Source: Oreohelix idahoensis (taxonomy: Eukaryota > Mollusca > Gastropoda > Stylommatophora > Oreohelicidae). From it: a stretch of DNA of 64,000 bases. The notes under the pieces are model-generated. The model did no database searches, was not told the DNA's origin, and saw nothing but the letters and a program-made list of their open reading frames with translations. Made by a program: the position numbers and the translations under genes. The stretch covers positions 1 through 64,000 of the forward strand of contig JAMPIV010003464.1 in the NCBI GenBank assembly GCA_024509875.1, in the 5' to 3' direction. Below, in pieces: positions 11,401-22,740 of the stretch. The stretch's first letter is position 1. Each line of letters begins with the position of its first letter.

Positions 11401-13258
11401 AAGAATGGGGCACATCTCATGGAAAAGGAAGAAAACTAATAAGGAGGTCCTACAAGAATGGGGCACATCTCATGGAAAAGGAAGAAAACAAATAAGGAGG
11501 TCCTACAAGAATGGGGCACATCTCATGGAAAAGGAAGAAAACAAATAAGGAGGTCCTACAAGAATGGGGCACATCTCATGGAAAAGGAAGAAAACAAATA
11601 AGGAGGTCCTACAAGAATGGGGCACATCTCATGGAAAAGGAAGAAAAACAAATAAGGAGGTCCTACAAGAATGGGGCACATCTCATGGAAAAGGAAGAAA
11701 ACAAATAAGGAGGTCCTACAAGAATGGGGCACATCTCATGGAAAAGGAAGAAAACAAATAAGGAGGTCCTACAAGAATGGGGCACATCTCATGGAAAAGG
11801 AAGAAAACAAATAAGGAGGTCCTACAAGAATGGGGCACATCTCATGGAAAAGGAAGAAAAAACAAATAAGGAGGTCCTACAAGAATGGGGCACATCTCAT
11901 GTAAAAGGAAGAAAACAAATAAGGAGGTCCTACAAGAATGGGCACATCTCATGGAAAAGGAAAAAAACAAACAAGGAGGTCCTACAAGAATGGGGCACAT
12001 CTCATGGAAAAGGAAAAAAACAAATAAGGAGGTCCTACAAGAATGGGGCACATCTCATGGAAAAGGAAGAAAACAAATAAGGAGGTCCTACAAGAATGGG
12101 GCACATCTCATGGAAAAGGAAGAAAAAGCAAATAGGGAGGTCCTACAAGAATGGGGCACATCTCATGGAAAAGGAAAAAAACTAATAAGGAGGTCCTACA
12201 GGAATGGGGCACATCTCATGGAAAAGGAAGAAAACAAATAAGGAGGTCCTACAAGAATGGGGCACATCTCATGGAAAAGGAAGAAAACTAATAAGGAGGT
12301 CCTACAAGAATGGGGCACATCTCATGGAAAAGGAAGAAAACAAATAAGGAGGTCCTACAAGAATGGGGCACATCTCATGGAAAAGGAAGAAAAACTAATA
12401 AGGAGGTCCTACAAGAATGGGGCACATCTCATGGAAAAGGAAGAAAACAAATAAGGAGGTCCTACAAGAATGGGGCACATCTCATGGAAAAGGAAGAAAA
12501 CAAATAAGGAGGTCCTACAAGAATGGGGCACATCTCATGGAAAAGGAAGAAAACTAATAAGGAGGTCCTACAAGAATGGGGAACATCTCATGGAAAAGGA
12601 AGAAAACTAATAAGGAGGTCCTACAAGAATGGGGCACATCTCATGGAAAAGGAAGAAAACAAATAAGGAGGTCCTACAAGAATGGGGCACATCTCATGGA
12701 AAAGGAAGAAAACAAATAAGGAGGTCCTACAAGAATGGGGCACATCTCATGGAAAAGGAAGAAAACAAATAAGGAGGTCCTATAAGAATGGGGCACATCT
12801 CATGGAAAAGGAAGAAAACAAATAAGGAGGTCCTACAAGAATGGGGCACATCTCATGGAAAAGGAAGAAAACAAATAAGGAGGTCCTACAAGAATGGGGC
12901 ACATCTCATGGAAAAGGAAGAAAACAAATAAGGAGGTCCTACAAGAATGGGGCACATCTCATGGAAAAGGAAGAAAACAAATAAGGAGGTCCTACAAGAA
13001 TGGGGCACATCTCATGGAAAAGGAAGAAAACAAATAAGGAGGTCCTACAAGAATGGGGCACATCTCATGGAAAAGGAAGAAAACAAATAAGGAGGTCCTA
13101 CAAGAATGGGGCACATCTCATGGAAAAGGAAGAAAACAAATAAGGAGGTCCTACAAGAATGGGGCACATCTCATGGAAAAGGAAGAAAACAAATAAGGAG
13201 GTCCTACAAGAATGGGGCACATCTCATGGAAAAGGAAGAAAACAAATAAGGAGGTCCT
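8491..13258 (+). repeat. ~90-copy 53-bp tandem array derived from a LINE ORF
   Basis: A 4.77-kb head-to-tail array. A representative unit is 13157-13209; it begins GAATGGGGCACATCTCATGG and ends GGAGGTCCTACAA. Read in the LINE-A frame the unit is MGHISWKRKKTNKEVLQ, which corresponds to MGRIS*KEMKTNKEVLEN in the copy at 45506-45560. The array is therefore a multiplied internal coding segment of the LINE. Because 53 is not a multiple of 3, the reading frame changes with each unit and the third frame closes at TAA, so no long protein is encoded. Two main unit types differ at one base (AAAACAAATAA or AAAACTAATAA). The left part (8700-9480) has many 1-6 bp indels. The last 12 units (from about 12610) are nearly identical. 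Confidence 0.97.
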
Positions 13259-13548
13259 AGAAAATCTAGGTATGAAAAGAGAACTAATGAGGGAGGTCAA
13301 AGTTCGACAGCTAAAATACTTTGGCCACATAAAAAGGCATAACACCTTACAGAAGACCATAACAGAAGGGAGAGTTGAAGGCAAACGTGCAAGGGGAAGA
13401 CAGCGCTATAAGTGGGAAGATAACATCAAAAGATGGACAGGATATAAACTAGCAGAGTGCACCACCAAGACAAGAGACAGAAGACGTCGAGGATCCATTA
13501 CAGCCAACCTTCGTAGTGGAGATGGCAGCTGATGATGATGATTGGTTC
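13212..13548 (+). pseudogene. LINE-A C-terminal end and (TGA)n tail
   Basis: The frame leaves the array within KTNKEVLENLGMKRELM and continues as KVRQLKYFGHIKRHNTLQK, GRVEGKRARGRQRYKWED and KTRDRRRRGSITANLRSGD, ending at a TGA near 13530. A short TGATGATGATGAT tail follows, as at the 45.8-kb copy. These 106 residues are uninterrupted and nearly identical to those at 45532-45828, so this edge has decayed little since the two copies diverged. Confidence 0.9.
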
Positions 13549-14460
13549 AGAGTAAGAAATACTCTCGGGGTAATGACCACTAATTGACGCGCCAATTTAT
13601 GAATAGGTAATTATGAAATGTGAATACCATTATTAAGTGTACCTAAACTCTCTCGATAAGTACAGAAGGCAACTTATTTGTGATTGGAGGAGAAACAGAG
13701 AAGGACAATGCTCTCCACTAAGCAGTAATATCTAATGAATATAGAAAAGCTATTATGTTTCTACTGTTTAAAATATATCGCTGAAGATTAGTCACCAAAC
13801 TCCTCAATCTTCTTCTTCTTCTTCCTCGTTCGCCCTGAAAAGGACATTGGTTTACATCGACGCTGCGATATCTGCACCTTTCGGCCGACATATCCGACTT
13901 CAGCACGGCATTTTTGGGGACCGGGTTTGCCTTCCCTCTTCGATCCCTACTCTCTCAGCCAGACTGCAGTGATGCAGCCTGTTTCCAGGACCACCACGTG
14001 GAGGTGGAGTAGGGTCTTAGTGAGCTCTAGTTCGCTGACCATGACGCAAGCTTTCAAGGTATATGTCGCTGACGACGGCATTCTCTATTGCTGTATCTTT
14101 GGGTCCTAAACTCCTCAATCAAGAGGTTTTATTACATGTAAACAATTAGCAAAGACATACTAATATTAATAGCCCATTCAGCCATTACTGACTATTTGAA
14201 TGCGCCTCTGAGGTGACAGATATCAGCTGCTTATTTTCCTGGTGTTCTTTCGTTGTTTTGTGCTCTCCTCTGTTTGCTTCGATAGCTTCTTTTCGCCCAA
14301 TCTGAGGTTGTGCCGTACATAGCATCGCCACTTAAAATTTGACTTAATATACACATAGGGGGGGGGGGGCTCTTGGGTAGTGTGAGAGTGACTCCAACTT
14401 AAAATTATAAAAGAACCACATCCACCCACCCAAAAAAAAAACCCATAAAACGAAGAAATA
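13549..14460. other. intergenic, no recognisable feature
   Basis: About 0.9 kb with no recognisable gene. It contains a short TTCTTCTTC tract near 13811 and runs of G (14358-14369) and A. Short open frames here show no family motif. Confidence 0.5.
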
Positions 14461-14462
14461 GA

Positions 14463-14583
14463 AACGTTGAAAGTAGAACGTTGAAAGTAAAACGTTGAAA
14501 GTAAAACATTAAAAGTAAAAGGTTGAAAGTAACACATTGAAAGTAAAACATTGAAAGTAAAATGTTGAAAGTTAAACGTTATT
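14463..14583 (+). repeat. 14-bp minisatellite, about 8.5 copies
   Basis: Tandem copies of AACGTTGAAAGTAA with single-base changes such as AACATTGAAAGTAA and AAGGTTGAAAGTAA. The period is visible by eye and constant at 14 bp. Confidence 0.9.
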
Positions 14584-14616
14584 TGCTCATATGAAACTGA
14601 TCGTTATTTTATTTGG

Positions 14617-15007
14617 CTTAGATTGTTCCTTTCAAAACAGGATTGGTTTATTATGTTTTCATAAAGTGCTACAGTCAGCATTATTTGTCTTGGATTGTTC
14701 CTTTCAAAACATGATTGATTTATTATGTTTTTGTAATGTGCTACAGTCATTATTATGTGTTTTAGATTGTTCATTTTAAAACATGATTGGTTTATTGTGT
14801 TTTTGTAATGTGCAACAGTCAACATTATTTGTCTTAGATTGTTCCTTTCAAAACAGAATTGGTTCATTATGTTTTTGTAATGTGCTACAGTCAACATTAT
14901 TTGTGTTAGATTGGTTCATTATGTTTTTGTAATGTGCTACAGTCAACATTATTTGTCTTAGATTGGTTCATTATGTTTTTGTAATGTGGTACAGTCAACA
15001 TTATTTG
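14617..15007 (+). repeat. 72-bp tandem repeat with two 51-bp deletion units
   Basis: Four 72-bp units start at 14617, 14689, 14761 and 14833. Two 51-bp units start at 14905 and 14956. Each unit begins with a form of CTTAGATT and ends CAGTCAACATTATTTGT. The short units lack 21 bp between two GATT copies of the long unit (GATTGTTCC...GATTGGTT becomes GATTGGTT), consistent with deletion between short direct repeats. Confidence 0.93.
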
Positions 15008-15032
15008 CAGAATTTTCAATATGATCCAGCAT

Positions 15033-15319
15033 GAGACTGAGTCTCGTAAGAGTATATACATTACTCCACTGGGAGGGGTGTGGTATGGGAGCCATCGTCA
15101 CGAGACTGAGTCTCGTAAAAGTATATACAATACTCCACTGATAGGGGGTGTGGGGTGGGAGCCATCGTCATGAGACTGAGTCTCGTAAGAGCATACACAA
15201 TTATCCAGAGGGAGGGGGTGTGGTGTGGGAGCCATCTTCACGAGACTGAGTCTCGTAAGAGTATACACAGTACTCCACTGGGAGAGGGGGGGGGGTATGA
15301 GAGTCATCGTCACGAGACC
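15033..15319 (+). repeat. ~70-bp tandem repeat, four units plus a partial
   Basis: Units start at 15033, 15102, 15172, 15242 and 15314. Each opens with the near-palindrome GAGACTGAGTCTCGTAAGAG and carries a G-rich middle (GGGGGTGTGG) and GGAGCCATCGTCA at its end. The fifth unit stops after GAGAC. The array leads directly into a TATA-like sequence at 15356. Confidence 0.93.
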
Positions 15320-15355
15320 TCGCAACACTTTGAAAAGTTCCAGAGGCCGGCTTAG

Positions 15356-15363
15356 TATATAAG
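15356..15363 (+). promoter_or_regulatory. TATA-box-like sequence downstream of tandem repeats
   Basis: TATATAAG followed by GGCGCAA, about 37 bp after the end of the ~70-bp repeat array. Repeats followed by a TATA box can resemble the U3 region of an LTR or a promoter. No downstream ORF, splice signal or second LTR copy supports either, so this is only a candidate. Confidence 0.25.
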
Positions 15364-15758
15364 GGCGCAATAATTAATAGTCTATGCAAAGTGAAACGCT
15401 CTTTACTGACCATGGAAACCAGACGACACGAAATTCTTCTTTCTCAGAGGATCACGCAGATACATTTTTCGTCCTCTCCATTCTTTGATAAGGTGGACTA
15501 TCGGGATCCGTAAGAACATCTATTTGCGTATCAAAATTCTTGAGATGATTTATGTTTCAATAACTCATGCATGAAAGTTGATTGTTGATCAGAACTGACG
15601 TCGATGCACCTCAAAGGTTAGGTTGCTCTGCCCAACACTACACGTAAAGTTTGCATAGAGGCTTTTTATGATTGACACTATGCAGCTTGGAAGTCCATAA
15701 GCCCTCAGTATTTTCCATAAACTGTCCCCATGCATGCTGTCAAAAGCGTTTTGTCATG

Positions 15759-15873
<115 letters not shown>

Positions 15874-16142
15874 AAAAAGGAAATTGAATGCGGATTCTGA
15901 GTATGTTCCGTTTATAAATTTAAAATTATTTTATGAATATAAATTAATTAGAGACGAAGCACAAAACAATTTTACTAAACCCAAAAAAAAATAAAAAAAT
16001 ATCAGACTTACCACTTGAAGTTCATCCATCAGTTGTGTTTTCCAAGATATAAATTACTGTAAACTACAACTATTTTGGAAATATTTTTATACTCCAACTA
16101 CTTTCCATGTGTCATTTAGAAAATAGAAATACGCTCTACTGT

Positions 16143-16463
16143 CTATGCCGTAACAAATTTAGAGTATAACATTTGAACGAAGGGCTCTTTCTTGTTTTTC
16201 CATTCTGCGAAAGGCTCACAAATGGGCAGTATAGGTTGCAACATAGATAAAAATCTGTCTCTCTCCATCATCTGTGAATAAAATGGAGTGTGAAACATAG
16301 TCTCTTTTGATGAGAAATAATCTTTTATACTTGACCTTTTTTCGATACCCATTGCTTGAAGCAGAGCAAAACATTTTAGAAGCTCATAGTCATTTATTGG
16401 GATCCACCTAGTATATCTTGGGGTAGATGATTCATTTAGGCCTAAATTTGATGACACACCCAC
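16143..16463 (-). pseudogene. piggyBac-type transposase fragment
   Basis: A 106-residue minus-strand frame with the signature of the DDE_Tnp_1_7 (piggyBac/PGBD) N-terminal half: RWIPINDYELLKCFALLQ, MGIEKRSSIKDYFS, MFHTPFYSQMMERDRFLSML and QPILPICEP. These correspond to the family's conserved W-P-I, MG-x-x-x-P-x-x-DYWS and M-x-R-x-R-F blocks. The first catalytic Asp should come just downstream of this region, but the frame ends before it. No TTAA-flanked termini were found around it. It is a remnant of an autonomous element that could once have mobilised TTAA-flanked MITEs such as the one at 35672-35956. Confidence 0.75.
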
Positions 16464-16489
16464 TGCTCTTCCATCTTTGGGTTGATGTT

Positions 16490-18039
<1,550 letters not shown>

Positions 18040-18877
18040 TTGAATTTTTATTGTCCTCAGTTTCATTTTACTTAGTTTTGTCATTTGTTCGTCATATATC
18101 GTAAATCTAATCTTGCTATCTTCCAGTTAAAAAAAATGTCAGCTGTTTTGCATTGTGGGTCCTTTTCATGTCTAATTTTAGATTTTTCTTGTCCTGTGGT
18201 TTGACCTAGTTTCAGTTTTTGTAGATTTTGTCAAGTGTAGAATTTTATTCAGTTCTTATAATCATTTTGCTGTTTGTAATTCGATCTTGTGGTGTGATAT
18301 TGTTTGTGTAATCCTTTTGTTTACCGCTTCTGTTCTATTTTCTTCATTACTTTTTCATAATATGATATTAACATTGGTTACATACATATTTGTGCAAAAA
18401 TATTATATGACTGCAATAATTTAATTGCATTGCACTAGTAGGCCATTAGCCAGTAGTTGTTCGCTTGAGTAGGGCATAGCTATATAAAATATTATAAAAA
18501 TTATTTTGTGCTTACAAATAATTTGTAAAGCAACTTGCCTGTTATCTGGTTGACTAAGTGAGTACATTAGTTGGTTAACGTGGCGACTTTAGAAACTTTT
18601 ATAAAAGTGGGGAGAGAATTTTCCTACAAAGGGGAGGCACTTAGAGAATTTGCTTTTGCTGAATTAGCGAAAGAAGATAAGATGAGAGTTGAACTGGAAG
18701 CTAAAGAAGAGAAAAGGAGAGCTGAAATGAAATAGGAATTAGCTGAACAGGAAGCTAAAGAAGAGAAGAAGAGAGCTGAACAGGAAGCTAAAGAGAGCAG
18801 AAGAGAGCTGTAATGAAGCGTGAATTAGCAGAACAAGTGGCCAAGGATGAAATAAGACGTATTGAGGAAGAGAAAAA

Positions 18878-19990
18878 ATGCAACAAGAAGAAATGTTAAT
18901 GCTTCTTCAGATGGAAGAATTGAAATTAAAAGCTCAATTTGCAAATAATGGCAATGGTAGTGATTCACATACTACTTCTTCAATGGGACATACTAGAGGC
19001 AATGATAGGTTTAAACTACCTATATTTAACCAAACTGTTGATGGCGTAGCATGCTACCTATCAAGGTTTGAAGATGTATGTGTAGCAAATAAACTTGATA
19101 AATCCTTATGGGTTACAAAACTGAGGGAGTTTTCGAATGGTGAGCCAATGGCTGTCATTGATACTATGGATGAGGCAGTTAGAAAAAACTATGAAGCTGC
19201 TAGGGTAGTACTGTTGAAACGTTTTCAACTTAACGAAGAAGGTTATAGAGTCAAATTTAAAACAATGATTCCAGATTCGAGCAAAGATTTCTCTGAATTT
19301 ATTGCTGCAATAAGGATCATTCTTAATAGATGGATTGAACTTTCAGGTATTAATAAATCCTATGATAAGCTTGTAGATTTAATGCTCAGGGATAAAGTGT
19401 TATCTTCAGTAAGCAAACCATTTTGGTCGTTCTTACAGGAACGTAAACCACCAACTTTATCTGCTCTGGAAGAAATAGCAGTCCAATTCTGCACTGCACA
19501 TCCCGGATCATGCATTGCAAACACTCAATTAAGAGAAGCTTTACCAGTTGCTTCTGTTGCAATGTGGAATAATCACAATAGAGCAAGATCTCATAGTCTA
19601 GACAGAAATTTTATACATAAAAAAAATAATGACAACAATTACTATAGGAATAATAACTTTAACAAAAATGATAATTTCAGTAGAGGTCGACAACAGTTTA
19701 GAAACCAGTCACCTCAATATAGCAATAACAGCAATTTTCAACAGGGATCAAACTGGAAGAAACAAAATAATTTCATTCCTCATAATAATAATAATTGGGT
19801 AAATATAAATCAATATTATAGAACCCGAAACAATAGTCAAAATGGTAGACACCAAAATAATTCTGTTGATCGCCATAGACAGCGATCAAATTCAGGTGGA
19901 CCACCGATGTTCGAACATAATGCGTGGGCGGCACTGACTAGCAGTGTGGGCGGCACTGCATGTTGTTCATTTGACTTTGATGTGGACTAG
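18878..19990 (+). CDS. gag: Gypsy gag polyprotein, 370 residues
   Basis: The longest uninterrupted frame in the window. It begins inside a coiled coil: upstream, 18620-18880 reads AKEEKRRAEMK and ELAEQEAKEEKKRAEQEAKE with a stop near 18734 and a frameshift near 18810, so the true start lay further 5'. Residues about 45-210 form the capsid-like core: YLSRFEDVCVANKLDKSLWV, EAARVVLLKRFQLNEEGYRV, SEFIAAIRIILNRWIEL, DKLVDLMLRDKVLSSVSKPF and FLQERKPPTLSALEEIAVQF. This layout is found in gag of several invertebrate and fish Gypsy families. Residues 235-345 are Asn- and Arg-rich and probably bind nucleic acid in place of CCHC knuckles. The frame ends shortly before the CPEC motif of the protease region. 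Confidence 0.85.
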   Translation: MQQEEMLMLLQMEELKLKAQFANNGNGSDSHTTSSMGHTRGNDRFKLPIFNQTVDGVACYLSRFEDVCVANKLDKSLWVTKLREFSNGEPMAVIDTMDEAVRKNYEAARVVLLKRFQLNEEGYRVKFKTMIPDSSKDFSEFIAAIRIILNRWIELSGINKSYDKLVDLMLRDKVLSSVSKPFWSFLQERKPPTLSALEEIAVQFCTAHPGSCIANTQLREALPVASVAMWNNHNRARSHSLDRNFIHKKNNDNNYYRNNNFNKNDNFSRGRQQFRNQSPQYSNNSNFQQGSNWKKQNNFIPHNNNNWVNINQYYRTRNNSQNGRHQNNSVDRHRQRSNSGGPPMFEHNAWAALTSSVGGTACCSFDFDVD

Positions 19991-20024
19991 CAGTGTTACC
20001 CTTGGGTAGGACTCTAATAACCAG

Positions 20025-20640
20025 GTGCATTCGTCTGCATGTTGTTCATTTGACTTTGATGTGGCAAATAGTTGCCCAGAATGTCTAACTATATTTCAGA
20101 AGGACGGCACTACAGTTCTGAAGTGTGGACACCCTCTTCCAGTTGTTAGTCTCTCCGCTAATGACGGTACACGGATTTTGATATTTAACAGAGGATTGGT
20201 TAATGGTAATATGGTATCAGTTTTAAGGGATTCAGTTTCCACAACCATCAGCATTAGACAGCCTCTTGTTCACCCTAGTTGTTCAACGGGTAAAAGTGTT
20301 AAATGTATTACGTTTGTAGGTACAATTTAGTACTATCCCACTGCCATTATTGATGTTCACACACCATTATTTTCAGAGAATGTTACTGTATGTTTATTAT
20401 AGAATCCATTCTCTGACCTCACAGTTGGGCTCATCCATGGGAGTAAAGACTGCTCACCAGAGGCAATTGAGGATTGGGAAAGAAAACATTTGTTTATTGC
20501 CAATGCTGCTTCAACACGAGCCCAGGCTCAAGCGTTGGAGAAAGAACATATTTCAGAGCCTGACACAGTTACTCATAATGACACTGAAGTCCAGTCGGTG
20601 ATAGATAGAGTGTCTTTCGCCACAAAATAAAGAGAAGATA
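20025..20640 (+). pseudogene. Gypsy aspartic protease region
   Basis: Begins with a Cys/His module, CPECLTIF...LKCGHPLPVVS (20065-20150). A retropepsin-like fold follows: RGLVNGNMVSVLRDSVS at 20190-20240, with PLVHPSCSTGKSVKCITFVG after it. The catalytic D-S/T-G triplet has become DSV, so the enzyme would be inactive. The next frame holds FSDLTVGLIHGSK, corresponding to the C-terminal ILG-type motif of retropepsins. A TRAQAQALEKE linker at 20520-20545 leads towards the integrase. Stops at 20328-20330 and near 20630 break it. Confidence 0.75.
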
Positions 20641-20689
20641 ACTCATTAAAAGTTTTTTTGCTTTGGTCAAAAATAATGAGGATGTTGTG

Positions 20690-21560
20690 TTCAATACCAG
20701 TCGTAAACATTGGTTTACTATTAACAATGACATTTTACTTAGAAACTATATGGATCACTCTGATATAAAACAACAGGTCATGGTACCTCTTACATAGAGA
20801 CAATATATCTTAAGACCTGCACATGACTCACACTGCGCGGGTCATATGGGATACACTCGGACACGTTCTAGAGTGTTATCTTCATTCTTTTGGCCAGGTG
20901 TTTCCCGAGACGTATCGTTAAACGTACGTTCATGCGTTATCTGCCAGGAAGTCAAGTCTCGAAGAGCGTTCCATACTGCTCCAATCCAGGCATGTGACAT
21001 ATCGGTCCATCCTTTTGACAAGATGGCCATTGACATTATTGGTCATCTACTACCTTCTGCCAGAAGTCACAGATTTGTCCTTACGTGCATTGATTTGTGA
21101 TTTCGGAGGCCAGAAGCTATCCCTCTTAAGCATACCTCTACATTTGACGTAGCGGATGTACTTCTTCTGATCTATTTAAGAATATGTTTTCATAGGAAAC
21201 TACTTTCTGATCATGGGTTTCAATTCGTCTCTGACACCATGACATCTATCATGAAGACTCTTAATATAGGTAAAAGTTTAAGTAGCATATATCACCCTAT
21301 GAGCAATGGTTCTGTGGAGAGGCTCAACAGAACTCTCAAACAACTGTTGCACGATGTTACGATTAAATATCCTCGGGATTGGGACCGGGTCCTACCGGCT
21401 GTGCTGTTTGCATATCGAGAGGTGCCACATGAACAGTCCGGCTTTCTCCATTTGAACTCGTGTTTGGTGCTCCGCCAAGGGGTCCAATGGGTCTGATAAA
21501 GGATCTCCTTGTTGACTCTGAGATGACTTATGACATACAGTCATCTTATTAGGAAATGTA
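20690..21560 (+). pseudogene. Gypsy integrase
   Basis: The integrase inserts the cDNA into the genome. Visible in order: FTINNDILLRNYMDH; a zinc-binding HHCC module (AHDSHCAGHMGYTRTRSRV, SSFFWPGVSRDVSLNVRS, CVICQE) at 20820-20955; and the catalytic core. The core's first Asp lies in DKMAIDIIGHL (21020-21045), the second in SDHGFQFVSDT (21205-21240) and the Glu in NGSVERLNRTLKQLL (21303-21345). The tail YREVPHEQSGF is typical for the family. One in-frame TGA at 21098-21100 interrupts it where a Cys codon is expected. All three catalytic residues are kept, so decay is light. Confidence 0.87.
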
Positions 21561-22260
21561 CTCACCACAAAAATATGTATATAAAGTTTAGTATAATACG
21601 AGTATATAGTAATTGTGAATGTAAAGGTCTGATGATGTTCTTATAATACATTTGATTTACTACAAATGAAAGTTATTTAAATATCCAACTAAAAGCATCA
21701 GAACTTTACACCCCCCTTCCCCCCCCCCCCGGCTTGTTTGTATTTGTGTTTGGTGTTTTGTGTTTGCCTCTGATTTGTTCATCAGAGATGGAACAGGATT
21801 TTTCTCATCACCAAACTGAAAACATTCTACGCTTGACTTATGAGATGCATCATCTATCCAATGTTTTTAACACACCCATGTAATTGAATCTATTGCCCTG
21901 ATTTAAAACTTTCCTTTTAAGTTGATAGTGCATACAGAAGAATATTAACAAGAAAACCGCGCCATTTCAGGAGTGATGCAATTCAGTGCAATGGCTACAA
22001 ACTCATCACTTTAACGTAATTTCCAGACTGCAATTATGGTGAGAAAAATTTAATCCTGGCCTTTTTCAGGGATATAATTTATGCCTTGTCAAAAGGAAAC
22101 AATCAAGCGGGAATAATCAAATAACAATAATAATAAATTATATTGTAGACTTTTGACACTTTACTTTGTAGTTTCTGTTTAGTATTTAAAATATAAAACT
22201 GAAAATTTGATGCCAGTGTGTACACCGATGGGTGCGAATGGTTGCGACAAGAATGAAAAA
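21561..22260. other. intergenic, poly-C tract only
   Basis: No recognisable gene. A cytosine-rich run (CCCCCTTCCCCCC) lies near 21712-21730. If the Gypsy element at 18.6-21.56 kb had kept RT and RNase H in Gmr1-like order they would be here, and they are not. Confidence 0.5.
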
Positions 22261-22289
22261 CATCAATAGAATCCTCAAATCTTGAAGAA

Positions 22290-22740
22290 CAGGTGAGGGT
22301 TTACTGTCCTAGTCATGCAGGGGAACGTGGTAATGATAGAGCTGACAGACCGGCATCGAGAGCACCCATAGTGGGGACACTGGACATGGATAAATGAAAG
22401 ATACTAAACGCTATTAATGATCACCTGCTGGATAACGACACTGGAATGGGTGAATCAACAAGGCTGAGGCTGTTGGAGTTTGCGATCAAACGTGGGACTA
22501 GCAGAAATGGACGAGAGAAAAGCTACATCTTACGTATGTACAACTAGCGTTCTACAAGTACAATTAGCATTCATACTCTCCAACATTTGCTTAGAGAGAT
22601 TGAGCACTTATGAGTTTGCCAGGAGGGCAGTGAGGTCGATTCTGAATAACAATTACACTGGTGGATTTGTGTTACAAGTTGTTTTATACAACTACAGTTT
22701 GGTTCTTATGAGAAGCAACGATAGGCTCTATTAAAGGTAC
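22290..22740 (+). pseudogene. RNase H-bearing LINE, C-terminal fragment
   Basis: Starts with VRVYCPSHAGERGNDRADRP, the end of a LINE RNase H domain (the CPGHAGVxGNExAD motif). It continues as LDMDK*KILNAINDHLL, STRLRLLEFAIKRGTSRNGR and REIEHL*VCQEGSEVDSE. The same block order occurs at 56490-56730, so both belong to one family (I/Jockey-like LINEs with RNase H after RT). Stops at 22396-22398 and near 22530 show it is dead. Confidence 0.8.

Larger units (their letters stand above)
18600..21560 (+). mobile_element. Ty3/Gypsy element, order gag-protease-integrase (Gmr1-like)
   Basis: A contiguous plus-strand element body: coiled-coil N-terminus (18620-18880), gag ORF (18878-19990), protease region (20025-20640) and integrase (20690-21560). 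The integrase follows the protease linker directly, without RT or RNase H between them. In Gmr1-like Ty3/Gypsy elements the known order is PR-IN-RT-RH, so RT and RNase H would lie after the integrase. Here they are missing beyond 21560. No LTR was found on either side. Confidence 0.7.

Noticed and set aside
8491..13258. AAGGAGGT in each unit resembles a Shine-Dalgarno site followed by ATG
   Set aside because: The DNA is eukaryotic and the sequence is simply part of the LINE codons KEVL; spacing to ATG is a by-product of the repeat.
8491..13258. Array as a CRISPR locus or a repetitive structural protein gene
   Set aside because: There are no unique spacers, since units are directly adjacent. 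The frame rotates every 53 bp and closes at TAA, so no repeat protein exists on either strand.
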